This document shows, piece by piece, positions 1 to 5,579 of a stretch of DNA of 7,078 nt (within the stretch, counting starts at the first letter, position 1; each line of letters starts with the position of its first letter). Location: assembly GCA_019749855.1 (NCBI GenBank), contig JAIEPI010000163.1, forward strand, positions 1 to 7,078. Reading direction: 5' to 3'. The translations under genes were made by a program, and so were the position numbers. This DNA is from Rickettsiales bacterium (lineage in GTDB: Bacteria; Pseudomonadota; Alphaproteobacteria; Rickettsiales; UBA998). Under the pieces are notes generated by a model. The model searched no databases. It saw only the letters and a list, made by a program, of their open reading frames with translations, and had not been told where the DNA came from.

Positions 1-651
1 GGGCGCATGCGGCAGATGGGCGAGCTGACGTCCAAAGAAAATAACATCCGTGGCTAGGCGCGTGAGCGTTTTGCTGAAAAAATTACGCATGGTGGATTGT
101 ACGATTCTATTATCACTGGCGTACAAATCCCTAATCGTCACATCTTTGGGGTTTTTGCCGGTCTCAAAAGCCACCGTTTCAGCGAAGGTATGCCAGATGT
201 CGCTATTGACGCGCATGGCGTACATGCCCGTCACCGCCAGACTTCCTGCACCCAGCAGGTTATCGTAATGAGACGCTAGCGTGGCATCACGAACTTTATC
301 ACGAAAGCCGGGCAATCCCTCTGTCAGCTGGCTGGAGTTACCTTGCCAATTTTCCAGCTTCTGTTGCGTCATTTTTGGATCATAGAAGCGTGCTTTTCGC
401 GTGATTTCCTCTAAAGGAAGTGCGCCCGCTTTTTTGTGTAGGAAATTATCAAAGATTTTCATCTTCTCGGGCATACGCAGCACATGTTCGTCCAGCCAGC
501 GCACCGGTGGCATTTCCTGTGCAAAGTTGATCATCGCGCGCAAACCATAGCGCGCTGGCAAGGCAGCCAGCAGCATCCGGAAATAGCCGGGCGTGCTCGC
601 CGGATCCTTGGTAACGCCGGTATGAAGTGGTTCAGCCTGATTTGAATCCAT
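1..651 (-). CDS. Unrecognised protein, partial (3' end beyond left edge)
   Basis: An uninterrupted minus-strand reading frame runs from an ATG at 651 to base 1 (217 codons) without a stop, so the C-terminus lies outside the window. The protein begins MDSNQAEPLHTGVTKDPAS and continues with a mostly helical-looking, charged sequence. Noticeable stretches are PGYFRMLLAALPARYGLRAM (about residues 22-41), a Lys/Met-rich segment PEKMKIFDNFLHKK (64-77), and an aromatic-rich segment near 157-166 (VNSDIWHTFA). No signal peptide, clear transmembrane helix or catalytic motif is visible, and I do not recognise the family. An in-frame ATG at 678 would add nine residues; an in-frame TAG lies seven codons upstream of it. 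Neither start has a good Shine-Dalgarno, so the start is uncertain. That the frame is coding rests on its length and on reasonable protein composition. It is on the same strand as the two genes upstream but separated from them by about 250 bases, so it probably has its own promoter. Confidence 0.75.
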   Translation of the reverse strand, partial: MDSNQAEPLHTGVTKDPASTPGYFRMLLAALPARYGLRAMINFAQEMPPVRWLDEHVLRMPEKMKIFDNFLHKKAGALPLEEITRKARFYDPKMTQQKLENWQGNSSQLTEGLPGFRDKVRDATLASHYDNLLGAGSLAVTGMYAMRVNSDIWHTFAETVAFETGKNPKDVTIRDLYASDNRIVQSTMRNFFSKTLTRLATDVIFFGRQLAHLPHAP

Positions 652-678
652 GGCACTATCGTAGTTGACAGACTCCAT

Positions 679-687
679 ACTATACCA
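679..687 (-). promoter_or_regulatory. Possible extended -10 promoter element
   Basis: On the minus strand the bases read TGGTATAGT, which fits the extended -10 pattern TGnTATAAT with one mismatch. It sits 28 bases upstream of the ATG at 651. There is no recognisable -35 box at the normal distance. If it is real, the ATG at 678 could not be the start, because it lies right beside the element and upstream of the transcript start. One short match like this can arise by chance. Confidence 0.2.
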
Positions 688-769
688 AGCCTGACGCTAT
701 GAGGCGCATGAAGATTTGATGACATTCGCCACCAGAGGGTATGGCAATGCACTTATATTCCATATTGTT

Positions 770-782
770 ACACATAATGTGT
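770..782. repeat. 13-bp palindrome ACACAT-A-ATGTGT
   Basis: Two perfect six-base arms, ACACAT and ATGTGT, flank a single central A. The symmetry stops abruptly on both sides. It lies about 120 bases upstream of the left-edge gene's start, within a short AT-rich stretch. Compact near-perfect palindromes of this size are typical of binding sites for dimeric regulators, but there is only one copy and I cannot name a protein for it. Confidence 0.3.
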
Positions 783-886
783 CTATCCTTGGGACATGCA
801 CTGTCCTCTTAAAGCTACCCTAATGAAGAACTCGCAAGCGGAACAATGCCATTTTCGCAGCACAAGACTGCATGGGGCGCATGAGC

Positions 887-904
887 TAACTGTAACAGTT
901 ACAG
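887..904. repeat. Two overlapping 15-bp palindromes at the end of the CobD-like gene
   Basis: The plus strand reads TAACTGTAACAGTTACAG. TAACTGT-A-ACAGTTA (887-901) is a perfect palindrome centred on 894, and CTGTAAC-A-GTTACAG (890-904) is a second perfect palindrome centred on 897. They share 12 bases. The CobD-like stop codon (TAA, plus-strand bases 899-901) lies inside both. With a single central base these arms cannot form a normal RNA hairpin loop without losing pairs, and no T run follows, so this is not a typical terminator. Confidence 0.35.
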
Positions 905-1873
905 CGTGGCGGCGCTCACGGCCAGAATCAGCAGAAGGCATGCAATGGCATAGAGCATTTGCCCCCTTCTGACGTCGCTGATGGTCACTTTCGCGGTGCC
1001 GCTACCCGTCCACCCATCCTCAATCAACACCCCGTGCCGTTTACGCGGCCCAGCCAACGCTACGCCCAGCGCCCCTGCCATCACGCTGACCGGCAGACCG
1101 CTGTTAGGCGAGATAAAGCGCCCCGAATCCTGAATAAGGCTTCGCAGCGCACGACGCAGACTGGTGCGCGGCACAATCGGCGTTGCCAACAGCAAAAAAA
1201 CGACTGATAGCCGACTCGGCAAAAATTGCAGCATATCATCGCAAAGCGCCGGCCAGCGGCCAAATGCTACATGTGCACGGTCACGATGCCCCACCAGCCC
1301 ATCCAGGTGATTCACCAACACAACGCTGAGGGCACCCGGTAATCCAAACAGCACATACCAGAACGCCGGCGCCAGAATGCGATCCGCAAAATTTTCTGCC
1401 AGATATTCAAGAGCCGCGCGACACAACGTGAATTGATCCAGCATATCCGCGTCGCGTCTGGCGAGCGGGGCGGCCTGCTTACGTGCGACCTCGAGCTGGC
1501 CTTTCTTAAGGGCCTGAGTGACCTGCAGCACATCTTCATAGAGCGGGCGCAACGGGATGAGGCTGGCCAGAATGAGCATTTCAATGAGGCTCAAGAGCGC
1601 ACTATGCTGAGCCAGCTGGTGCAGCCAAACACCCAACAAAATGACTAAGACTAAGCCGCCGAGTAACAAAACCATCCCGCGTTGACGACGCGTGTCATCG
1701 CTGCGTTGCGAACGATTTAAACGAAGGGCAAAACGCTCAATAATACGTTGAATGGCGGACACCATCATCGAGGTGCCGATCAGACGATGCAGCCAGCGTG
1801 GGCCGCCCAGCATGGCACTGGCATATAACGCCATCGCCAGTAAAAAAAGCCTCTCATCAAGTAGATTGGCCAT
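899..1873 (-). CDS. CobD/CbiB-family integral membrane protein, divergent
   Basis: The 324-residue product matches the CobD/CbiB family, whose classical members are inner-membrane adenosylcobinamide-phosphate synthases that attach aminopropanol phosphate to adenosylcobyric acid. Visible family blocks are RRDADML (139-145), ALEYLAENFADRILAPAFWY (154-173, family pattern VAENxVDGxxAPLFW), NHLDGLVGHRD (188-198, pattern NTLDSMVGYR), LPSRLS (218-223) and SPNSGLPVSVMAGALGVALA (255-274, pattern SPNxGxxxxxMAGALGVxLGGP). Hydrophobic segments lie near 8-22, 67-85, 94-108, 166-186, 221-236 and 306-322. Length is normal for the family. Several signature positions differ: GDP is GGP (23-25), the following HPV is missing, GRDT is RRDA, VDG is ADR, and the late GDG is GSG. 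The ATG has a strong GGGGAG ribosome site (1885-1880) six bases upstream. It follows the OmpA-domain lipoprotein gene by 17 bases, so the two are probably co-transcribed. No other cobalamin gene is near, so family membership is firm but cobalamin synthesis is unproven. AmpE-type members of the same superfamily are an alternative. Confidence 0.85.
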   Translation of the reverse strand: MANLLDERLFLLAMALYASAMLGGPRWLHRLIGTSMMVSAIQRIIERFALRLNRSQRSDDTRRQRGMVLLLGGLVLVILLGVWLHQLAQHSALLSLIEMLILASLIPLRPLYEDVLQVTQALKKGQLEVARKQAAPLARRDADMLDQFTLCRAALEYLAENFADRILAPAFWYVLFGLPGALSVVLVNHLDGLVGHRDRAHVAFGRWPALCDDMLQFLPSRLSVVFLLLATPIVPRTSLRRALRSLIQDSGRFISPNSGLPVSVMAGALGVALAGPRKRHGVLIEDGWTGSGTAKVTISDVRRGQMLYAIACLLLILAVSAATL

Positions 1874-1890
1874 AAGTGACTCCCCATGGC

Positions 1891-2748
1891 CTAATTAATG
1901 ACGACCTCTACGCGTCGATTCACGCGGCTGGTGACCTGATCGTTCGTTGGCTCTTTAAGGTCTGTTTCACCAAATGCATAGAGCGATATCAACTCAGGCG
2001 CAACGCCACTTTCAATCAACGTTTTTTCAACCTGCTTAGCACGACGAAGTGACAATTCAACATTAGCTTCCTGTTCACCGCGAGTATCCGCATTGCCATT
2101 CAATACAATTTCATACTGATCAATATTGTGTAAATCGGTGAGAATAATGTCGAGCACTTCCATCGCATCATGATTCAAACGATCGCTGTTACTATCGAAG
2201 AAGACCAGATACGTCAGCGACACGTCCGTAGCCTGCAAAGGATTCTGTGCGATGGCGCCGGATGTCGTATGCGTGACTGGCCCAAGCTTCATCAGCGCGG
2301 CTTCCATTGATTCACGACAATGGGCACGCGCTGGAGAGTTGAATGGTTCCGCCGCCTCTTCAATCCAGCAATCATAATAAACCTGAGCCTGTGCCAGCTC
2401 CTGTGGCATGCGTTGTGGATGCGCCAGATGTGCCATCAACCAGGCGCGTGCCTGCGCTAACGCGTCACGCTCGTTTTTGTCATCAATATCCAGATGCCAA
2501 TATTCCATTTTTTCAGGTTGCACGGCATCACCATAGGCCGAGGCCAATCCTTTAGTGGCAAAATGTTGCGAGCTCCACCAGTCCAAACGCGCCGCTTCCT
2601 GATCCGCTAGGTCAAGATAGTACTTTGATAATGCCTGCTGCAGAGCTGAACCGTTGGGCGTGACGTTTCGGAGGCTTTCCAGTGTCTCACCAGAGCACGA
2701 CGCGAGATAGAAGAATGCAACCAGCCAGAACGCGCGCATAGATGCCAC
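1891..2748 (-). CDS. OmpA-domain outer-membrane lipoprotein
   Basis: The product is a 285-residue envelope lipoprotein that probably ties the outer membrane to peptidoglycan. The N-terminus MASMRAFWLVAFFYLASCSG is a short lipoprotein signal with lipobox LASC, putting the lipidated cysteine at residue 18. Residues 22-165 form a charged, helical region with an aromatic-rich part (LDWWSSQHFATKGLASAYGD) and two cysteines (127 and 144) that could pair in the periplasm. Residues 178-285 are an OmpA C-terminal domain: LVFFDSNSDRL, GNADTRG, LSLRRAKQVE, and the closing VNRRVEVVI. Asp221 and Arg236 are 15 residues apart, as are the Asp271/Arg286 pair of E. coli OmpA that binds diaminopimelate, so peptidoglycan binding looks intact. 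I place the start at a GTG (2748) because AGGAAA (2763-2758) lies nine bases upstream; the ATG at 2739 also preserves the signal peptide. Longer starts such as TTG at 2817 would bury the lipobox and are unlikely. The CobD-like gene follows closely. The helical region plus OmpA arrangement recalls a lipoprotein common in Rhodospirillales-like bacteria (from memory). Confidence 0.9.
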   Translation of the reverse strand: MASMRAFWLVAFFYLASCSGETLESLRNVTPNGSALQQALSKYYLDLADQEAARLDWWSSQHFATKGLASAYGDAVQPEKMEYWHLDIDDKNERDALAQARAWLMAHLAHPQRMPQELAQAQVYYDCWIEEAAEPFNSPARAHCRESMEAALMKLGPVTHTTSGAIAQNPLQATDVSLTYLVFFDSNSDRLNHDAMEVLDIILTDLHNIDQYEIVLNGNADTRGEQEANVELSLRRAKQVEKTLIESGVAPELISLYAFGETDLKEPTNDQVTSRVNRRVEVVIN

Positions 2749-2757
2749 TACGGTTAA

Positions 2758-2763
2758 TTTCCT
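2758..2763 (-). promoter_or_regulatory. Ribosome binding site deciding the lipoprotein start
   Basis: AGGAAA on the minus strand is nine bases from the GTG at 2748 and 18 from the ATG at 2739. The spacing favours the GTG. Either start gives a signal peptide with the lipobox in place, differing only by the three residues Met-Ala-Ser. Confidence 0.5.
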
Positions 2764-2841
2764 ATAGCATGAGTATTTTAGTGAGCGAGGCAAAGGCTTT
2801 TTGCTTAACTCTTGCAATCGACATCACAATACGCTAATTGC

Positions 2842-2877
2842 GCGTCAACATGAACACAGCGTCAAATCAATGACGCT
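2842..2877. promoter_or_regulatory. GCGTCA repeat cluster and hairpin in the ndk leader
   Basis: GCGTCAA occurs at 2842-2848 and again at 2859-2865, with starts 17 bases apart. The second copy is part of a perfect inverted repeat, AGCGTCA (2858-2864) and TGACGCT (2871-2877), around the six-base spacer AATCAA. The hairpin ends ten bases before the ndk ribosome site. The cluster lies in the divergent region between ndk and the lipoprotein gene, so it could be an operator for either or both, or a leader hairpin affecting ndk translation. The sequence does not show which. Possible promoter boxes nearby, such as TTGCAA at 2812-2817, are too weak to call. Confidence 0.35.
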
Positions 2878-2886
2878 TTATTGAAT

Positions 2887-2890
2887 GGAG
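2887..2890 (+). promoter_or_regulatory. Ribosome binding site deciding the ndk start
   Basis: GGAG lies six bases before the ATG at 2897. The earlier in-frame ATG at 2885 overlaps this GGAG and would add four residues (MENY) before the conserved N-terminus, so 2897 is preferred. Confidence 0.75.
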
Positions 2891-2896
2891 AATTAC

Positions 2897-3319
2897 ATGG
2901 TTATTGAGCGCACACTTTCTATCCTGAAACCTGACGTTACCGAGCGTAATCTTACCGGCAGCGTGAATGCCGTGTTTGAAGGCAAAGGCCTGCGAATTGT
3001 GGCTCAAAAGCGCCTGCGCTTGTCACGTTTACTGGCCGGTGAATTCTATGCTGTACACAAAGAGCGTCCGTTTTTCGGCGAGCTGGTGGAATACATGGTG
3101 TCCGGTCCTGTTGTCGTACAGGTTCTGGAAGGTGAAAATGCGGTGCTTCGTAACCGTGAAATTATGGGCGCAACGAATCCTGCAAACGCCGACGAAGGCA
3201 CCATTCGCAAGTTGTTTGGCGAATCTATTGAACGTAATTCTGTGCATGGCTCCGACAGCGCAGAAAATGCCGCCAATGAAATTCGCTTCTTCTTCAGTGA
3301 CATGGAAATCGACAGCTGA
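2897..3319 (+). CDS. ndk: Nucleoside diphosphate kinase
   Basis: This cytoplasmic enzyme transfers the terminal phosphate of ATP to nucleoside and deoxynucleoside diphosphates through a phosphohistidine, balancing NTP and dNTP pools. The product is 140 residues, the usual bacterial length. It opens with MVIERTLSILKPD, where Lys11 contacts ATP phosphates. Further family blocks are GEFYAVHKERPFF (48-60), NREIMGATNPANADEGTIR (86-104) and the active-site motif NSVHGSDS (114-121) with catalytic His117. All key residues are present and nothing is truncated. The start at 2897 is set by GGAG at 2887-2890. Upstream is a divergent intergenic region with GCGTCA repeats; downstream are an inverted repeat and a possible terminator overlapping the stop codon. 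It reads toward the chemoreceptor gene but is 145 bases from it, so they are probably separate transcription units. Confidence 0.97.
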   Translation: MVIERTLSILKPDVTERNLTGSVNAVFEGKGLRIVAQKRLRLSRLLAGEFYAVHKERPFFGELVEYMVSGPVVVQVLEGENAVLRNREIMGATNPANADEGTIRKLFGESIERNSVHGSDSAENAANEIRFFFSDMEIDS

Positions 3320-3327
3320 AGTTTTTT
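3292..3327 (+). terminator. Possible intrinsic terminator at the ndk stop codon
   Basis: CTTCAG (3292-3297) pairs with CTGAAG (3316-3321), and six T residues (3322-3327) follow directly. The stem overlaps the last codons and the stop of ndk. The loop is long (18 bases) and the stem is only six pairs, so the hairpin would be weak, but the T run immediately after the stem is in the right place. Confidence 0.35.
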
Positions 3328-3375
3328 CACTTTATGCGCTTGTGCTGTGATGGTCACACTCGAAAAAAACAGCTG
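3313..3375. repeat. Nested inverted repeats after ndk
   Basis: CAGCTG (3313-3318) with TTTTTTC (3322-3328) pairs with GAAAAAA (3362-3368) followed by CAGCTG (3370-3375), leaving AAG unpaired on one side and a single A on the other. Inside this outer arm pair is a second hairpin, TGTGA-TGG-TCACA (3346-3358). The outer left arm reuses bases of the possible terminator stem, so the two folds exclude each other. The inner element looks like the TGTGA/TCACA halves of a CRP site, but the spacer is three bases rather than six. Confidence 0.4.
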
Positions 3376-3464
3376 ATGCATGCGCGCTTGTTTATATTTT
3401 ATTTAACAAATGATGGTAGCATTCACTTAGTATCATATTGAAACAATCGGGTGGGAATTAACCA
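3376..3464 (+). promoter_or_regulatory. AT-rich upstream region of the chemoreceptor gene
   Basis: This stretch is distinctly AT-rich (TTTATATTTTATTTAACA at 3391-3408) compared with the flanking genes and probably holds the chemoreceptor promoter. Hexamers such as TATATT (3393-3398) and TATCAT (3431-3436) resemble -10 boxes, but none has a good -35 at the right distance. No flagellar sigma-28 pattern is visible. A GGGA ribosome site (3453-3456) lies eight bases before the ATG at 3465. Confidence 0.3.
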
Positions 3465-5579
3465 ATGCGCATCTCAAAAAAGCTTCCCCTGTTCATCTCC
3501 GGAGCTGTTTTAATATCTCAGATCGTCACCGGCGGCCTCAACTATTGGCAAACCTACGAAGGAACTCTGCGCCTGCTGCATGAAAATATTGTTGGAATTC
3601 AGCAGGACAAATCAGAGAGCCTGACTATCTATCTCAACTCGATTCGTGAAGATCTGACATTTACAGCACAAGGCGAAAATGCACGTGATGGCTTGAAGGA
3701 TTTTACCAAGGCATGGGATGCACTTGAGGGCGTTAATCGCAGCGAATATCTGCAATCATGGTACCCTAAACAAAGTAACAAAGAACTGACTCAGGCGCAG
3801 GACGGCACACTTTACAGTGAATATCATGGCGCACATCATCCGTGGTTTAGATCATTACAAACACAGCGTGATTACTATGATGTGTTTCTGATCGATCCGC
3901 GTGGTAACGTGGTCTACACTGTTTTTAAAGAACTTGATTTTGCCAGCAATCTTTTCACAGGCCCATGGAAAGATACTGATTTAGGTAAAGTTTTCCGTAA
4001 AGCTTTGAATGCCAAAGAGACTGAAGTTTTTTTCAGTGACTTTGCCGCAAATGCGCCAAGCGATGATGTGCCTGCCAGCTTTATTGCCACTCCGGTCTTT
4101 GATAGAGACGGTGCACGACTCGGTGTGCTTGCCTTCCAAATGCCTTCCGCCCGCATCAGCCATATCGTACAAAGCGCATCACTCAAGGATATGGGGCAGG
4201 TCTATCTTGTGGGTCAGGATCACTTACTACGCACAGACAATAGCCTAACTGAAAATAATGAGATTCTAAGCAGCAAGGCGGATATTGATTCTGTGCAAAA
4301 AGCACTGAAAGGAAAAACAGGCGCGGAATTTACCAAAGATTATAACGGTCAATCAGTTTATAGCGCCTACATGCCCATCACTTTCCTAGGCGTAACATGG
4401 GCGTTGATTACGGATATTGATGAAGCTTATGCACTGCATGTGCCGCATGAAATCCGACAAAGCACAATTTTAACTATTCTAGGTGGTATTGTTTTATTCA
4501 GCATCGTTGGCTTGTTATATGTCCGACGCATCACCAATAAACTCGATGAACTTAATTCATCCATGAGTGATATTGCAGGGGGCAACGTCGCCACGCCCAT
4601 TCCCTCCACCCAATGCGAGGACGAAATTGGCGACATGGCACGATCGCTGGAAATTTTTAAGCAAAACACCATCAATAACAGGCTGATGGAGGCGGAGCAG
4701 GTAAAAGAAAAGCTTCGTGTTGAGGAAGAAAAGAAACAGACAATGCAAAATTTGGCGCGCAACTTTGAAAATCGCGTCCAAGGCATTATCAATTCCGTGG
4801 CTTCTGCAGCAACACAACTCTTCCAAACAGCAGAAACCATGAGCACGGCGATTGGCGTTGCCTCACAAAAAGCTGGTGAAGTGGCAACAGCCTCCAGTGA
4901 AACATCCCATAATGTGCAAAGTGTGGCGTCAGCGACTGACGAAATGACCGCAAGCGTGCGCGAGATTACGGAGCAAGTCTCTAAATCATCACGTGTTGTG
5001 CAAGACGCTGTTGAGAAAGTTCAACTCGCAGATGTAACGTCACAGTCACTGGAGCAGTCCGCGCGTCAAATTGGCTCTGTTGTTGAGTTGATTCAGGATA
5101 TTGCCAGCCAAATTAATCTCTTGGCACTCAATGCCACCATTGAATCTGCGCGCGCAGGTGATGCGGGCAAAGGTTTCGCAGTGGTCGCCACCGAGGTCAA
5201 AAATCTGGCAGGACAGACGGCGCAGGCGACCGATGAAATATCGCGTCAGATTTCGAACATGCAGCAAGTCTCGCGTGAGGTGGTTGAAACACTCAATGCC
5301 ATCAAGTTAGCTATCAATCACATCAACGAATATTCAACCGCGGTGTCTGCCGCCATTGAAGAACAAAGTGCTGTCACTGACGATATTGCGAGCAATATGG
5401 GTTCGGCGGCGCTTAAAACACAGGAAATATCATCTAATATTGTGGATGTGACCTGCTCCACGTCCGATGCCAGCTTCTCTGCGGGGCAGGTACTGGATGC
5501 CGCAAAATCCCTGTCTCAGGAGGCGGAAGTCCTCCGTCGTGAAGTGGATTCATTCCTCAGCGAGGTACGGGCGGGCTGA
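3465..5579 (+). CDS. Methyl-accepting chemotaxis protein (Cache-like sensor, HAMP, signalling domain)
   Basis: This 704-residue transmembrane chemoreceptor should sit in the inner membrane and control the CheA kinase through CheW. The first membrane helix is about residues 8-24 and the second about 334-353. Between them is a periplasmic sensor of some 300 residues with Cache-like features: YYDVFLIDPRGNVVYTVFKE (137-156), FIATPVFDRDGARLGVLAFQ (206-225) and QVYLVGQDHLLRTDNS (245-260), suggesting a double Cache domain. A HAMP domain covers about 354-400, followed by a charged coiled-coil linker rich in Glu and Lys (405-428). The signalling domain spans about 440-698; its hairpin tip includes INLLALNATIESARAGDAGK (550-569) and FAVVATEVKNLA (571-582). 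NATIESARAGD replaces NAAVEAARAGE of E. coli Tsr, a variation I associate with alphaproteobacterial receptors. There is no C-terminal CheR-binding pentapeptide. The ligand cannot be predicted. The GGGA site at 3453-3456 supports the start. Neighbours are nucleotide genes, not che genes, so it acts as a stand-alone receptor. Its 3' end overlaps the convergent purN by 23 bp. Confidence 0.95.
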   Translation: MRISKKLPLFISGAVLISQIVTGGLNYWQTYEGTLRLLHENIVGIQQDKSESLTIYLNSIREDLTFTAQGENARDGLKDFTKAWDALEGVNRSEYLQSWYPKQSNKELTQAQDGTLYSEYHGAHHPWFRSLQTQRDYYDVFLIDPRGNVVYTVFKELDFASNLFTGPWKDTDLGKVFRKALNAKETEVFFSDFAANAPSDDVPASFIATPVFDRDGARLGVLAFQMPSARISHIVQSASLKDMGQVYLVGQDHLLRTDNSLTENNEILSSKADIDSVQKALKGKTGAEFTKDYNGQSVYSAYMPITFLGVTWALITDIDEAYALHVPHEIRQSTILTILGGIVLFSIVGLLYVRRITNKLDELNSSMSDIAGGNVATPIPSTQCEDEIGDMARSLEIFKQNTINNRLMEAEQVKEKLRVEEEKKQTMQNLARNFENRVQGIINSVASAATQLFQTAETMSTAIGVASQKAGEVATASSETSHNVQSVASATDEMTASVREITEQVSKSSRVVQDAVEKVQLADVTSQSLEQSARQIGSVVELIQDIASQINLLALNATIESARAGDAGKGFAVVATEVKNLAGQTAQATDEISRQISNMQQVSREVVETLNAIKLAINHINEYSTAVSAAIEEQSAVTDDIASNMGSAALKTQEISSNIVDVTCSTSDASFSAGQVLDAAKSLSQEAEVLRREVDSFLSEVRAG

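Larger units (their letters stand above)
652..898. other. Intergenic region between CobD-like gene and left-edge gene
   Basis: This gap of about 250 bases holds no convincing gene. On the minus strand an extended -10-like element TGGTATAGT (687-679) lies just upstream of the left-edge gene. It would place a transcript start around 670, giving a very short leader before the ATG at 651, but no good -35 accompanies it. The gap also contains a 13-bp palindrome (770-782), a weak five-base-pair hairpin (792-806), and most of a nested palindrome at its right end (887-904). No GC-rich hairpin with a T run is visible as a terminator for the upstream gene. Confidence 0.4.

Noticed and set aside
531..752. 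73-codon minus-strand ORF upstream of and overlapping the left-edge gene
   Set aside because: It is in a different frame from the much longer open frame starting at 651 and has an arbitrary-looking composition; it is best read as a shadow.
792..806. Hairpin GGACA-TGCAC-TGTCC as a terminator
   Set aside because: The stem is only five pairs and neither strand has a T run after it.
823..972. Small plus-strand ORF starting MKNSQAEQCHF
   Set aside because: It has no ribosome site, and its second half is antisense to the end of the CobD-like gene; no recognisable features.
1891..2817. Longer lipoprotein start at TTG 2817
   Set aside because: It would put 23 extra, charged residues before the signal peptide and destroy the lipobox placement; the GTG at 2748 or ATG at 2739 fits better.
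3346..3358. CRP-like site TGTGA-TGG-TCACA
   Set aside because: The spacer is three bases instead of the six required for CRP-family sites, so it is treated as a simple hairpin.
3046..3381. 111-codon minus-strand ORF antisense to ndk
   Set aside because: It lies almost wholly within a well-supported ndk and has no family resemblance; a shadow.
4427..4846. 139-codon minus-strand ORF inside the chemoreceptor gene
   Set aside because: Serine- and cysteine-rich composition typical of antisense reading through a receptor gene; no ribosome site or motif; a shadow.
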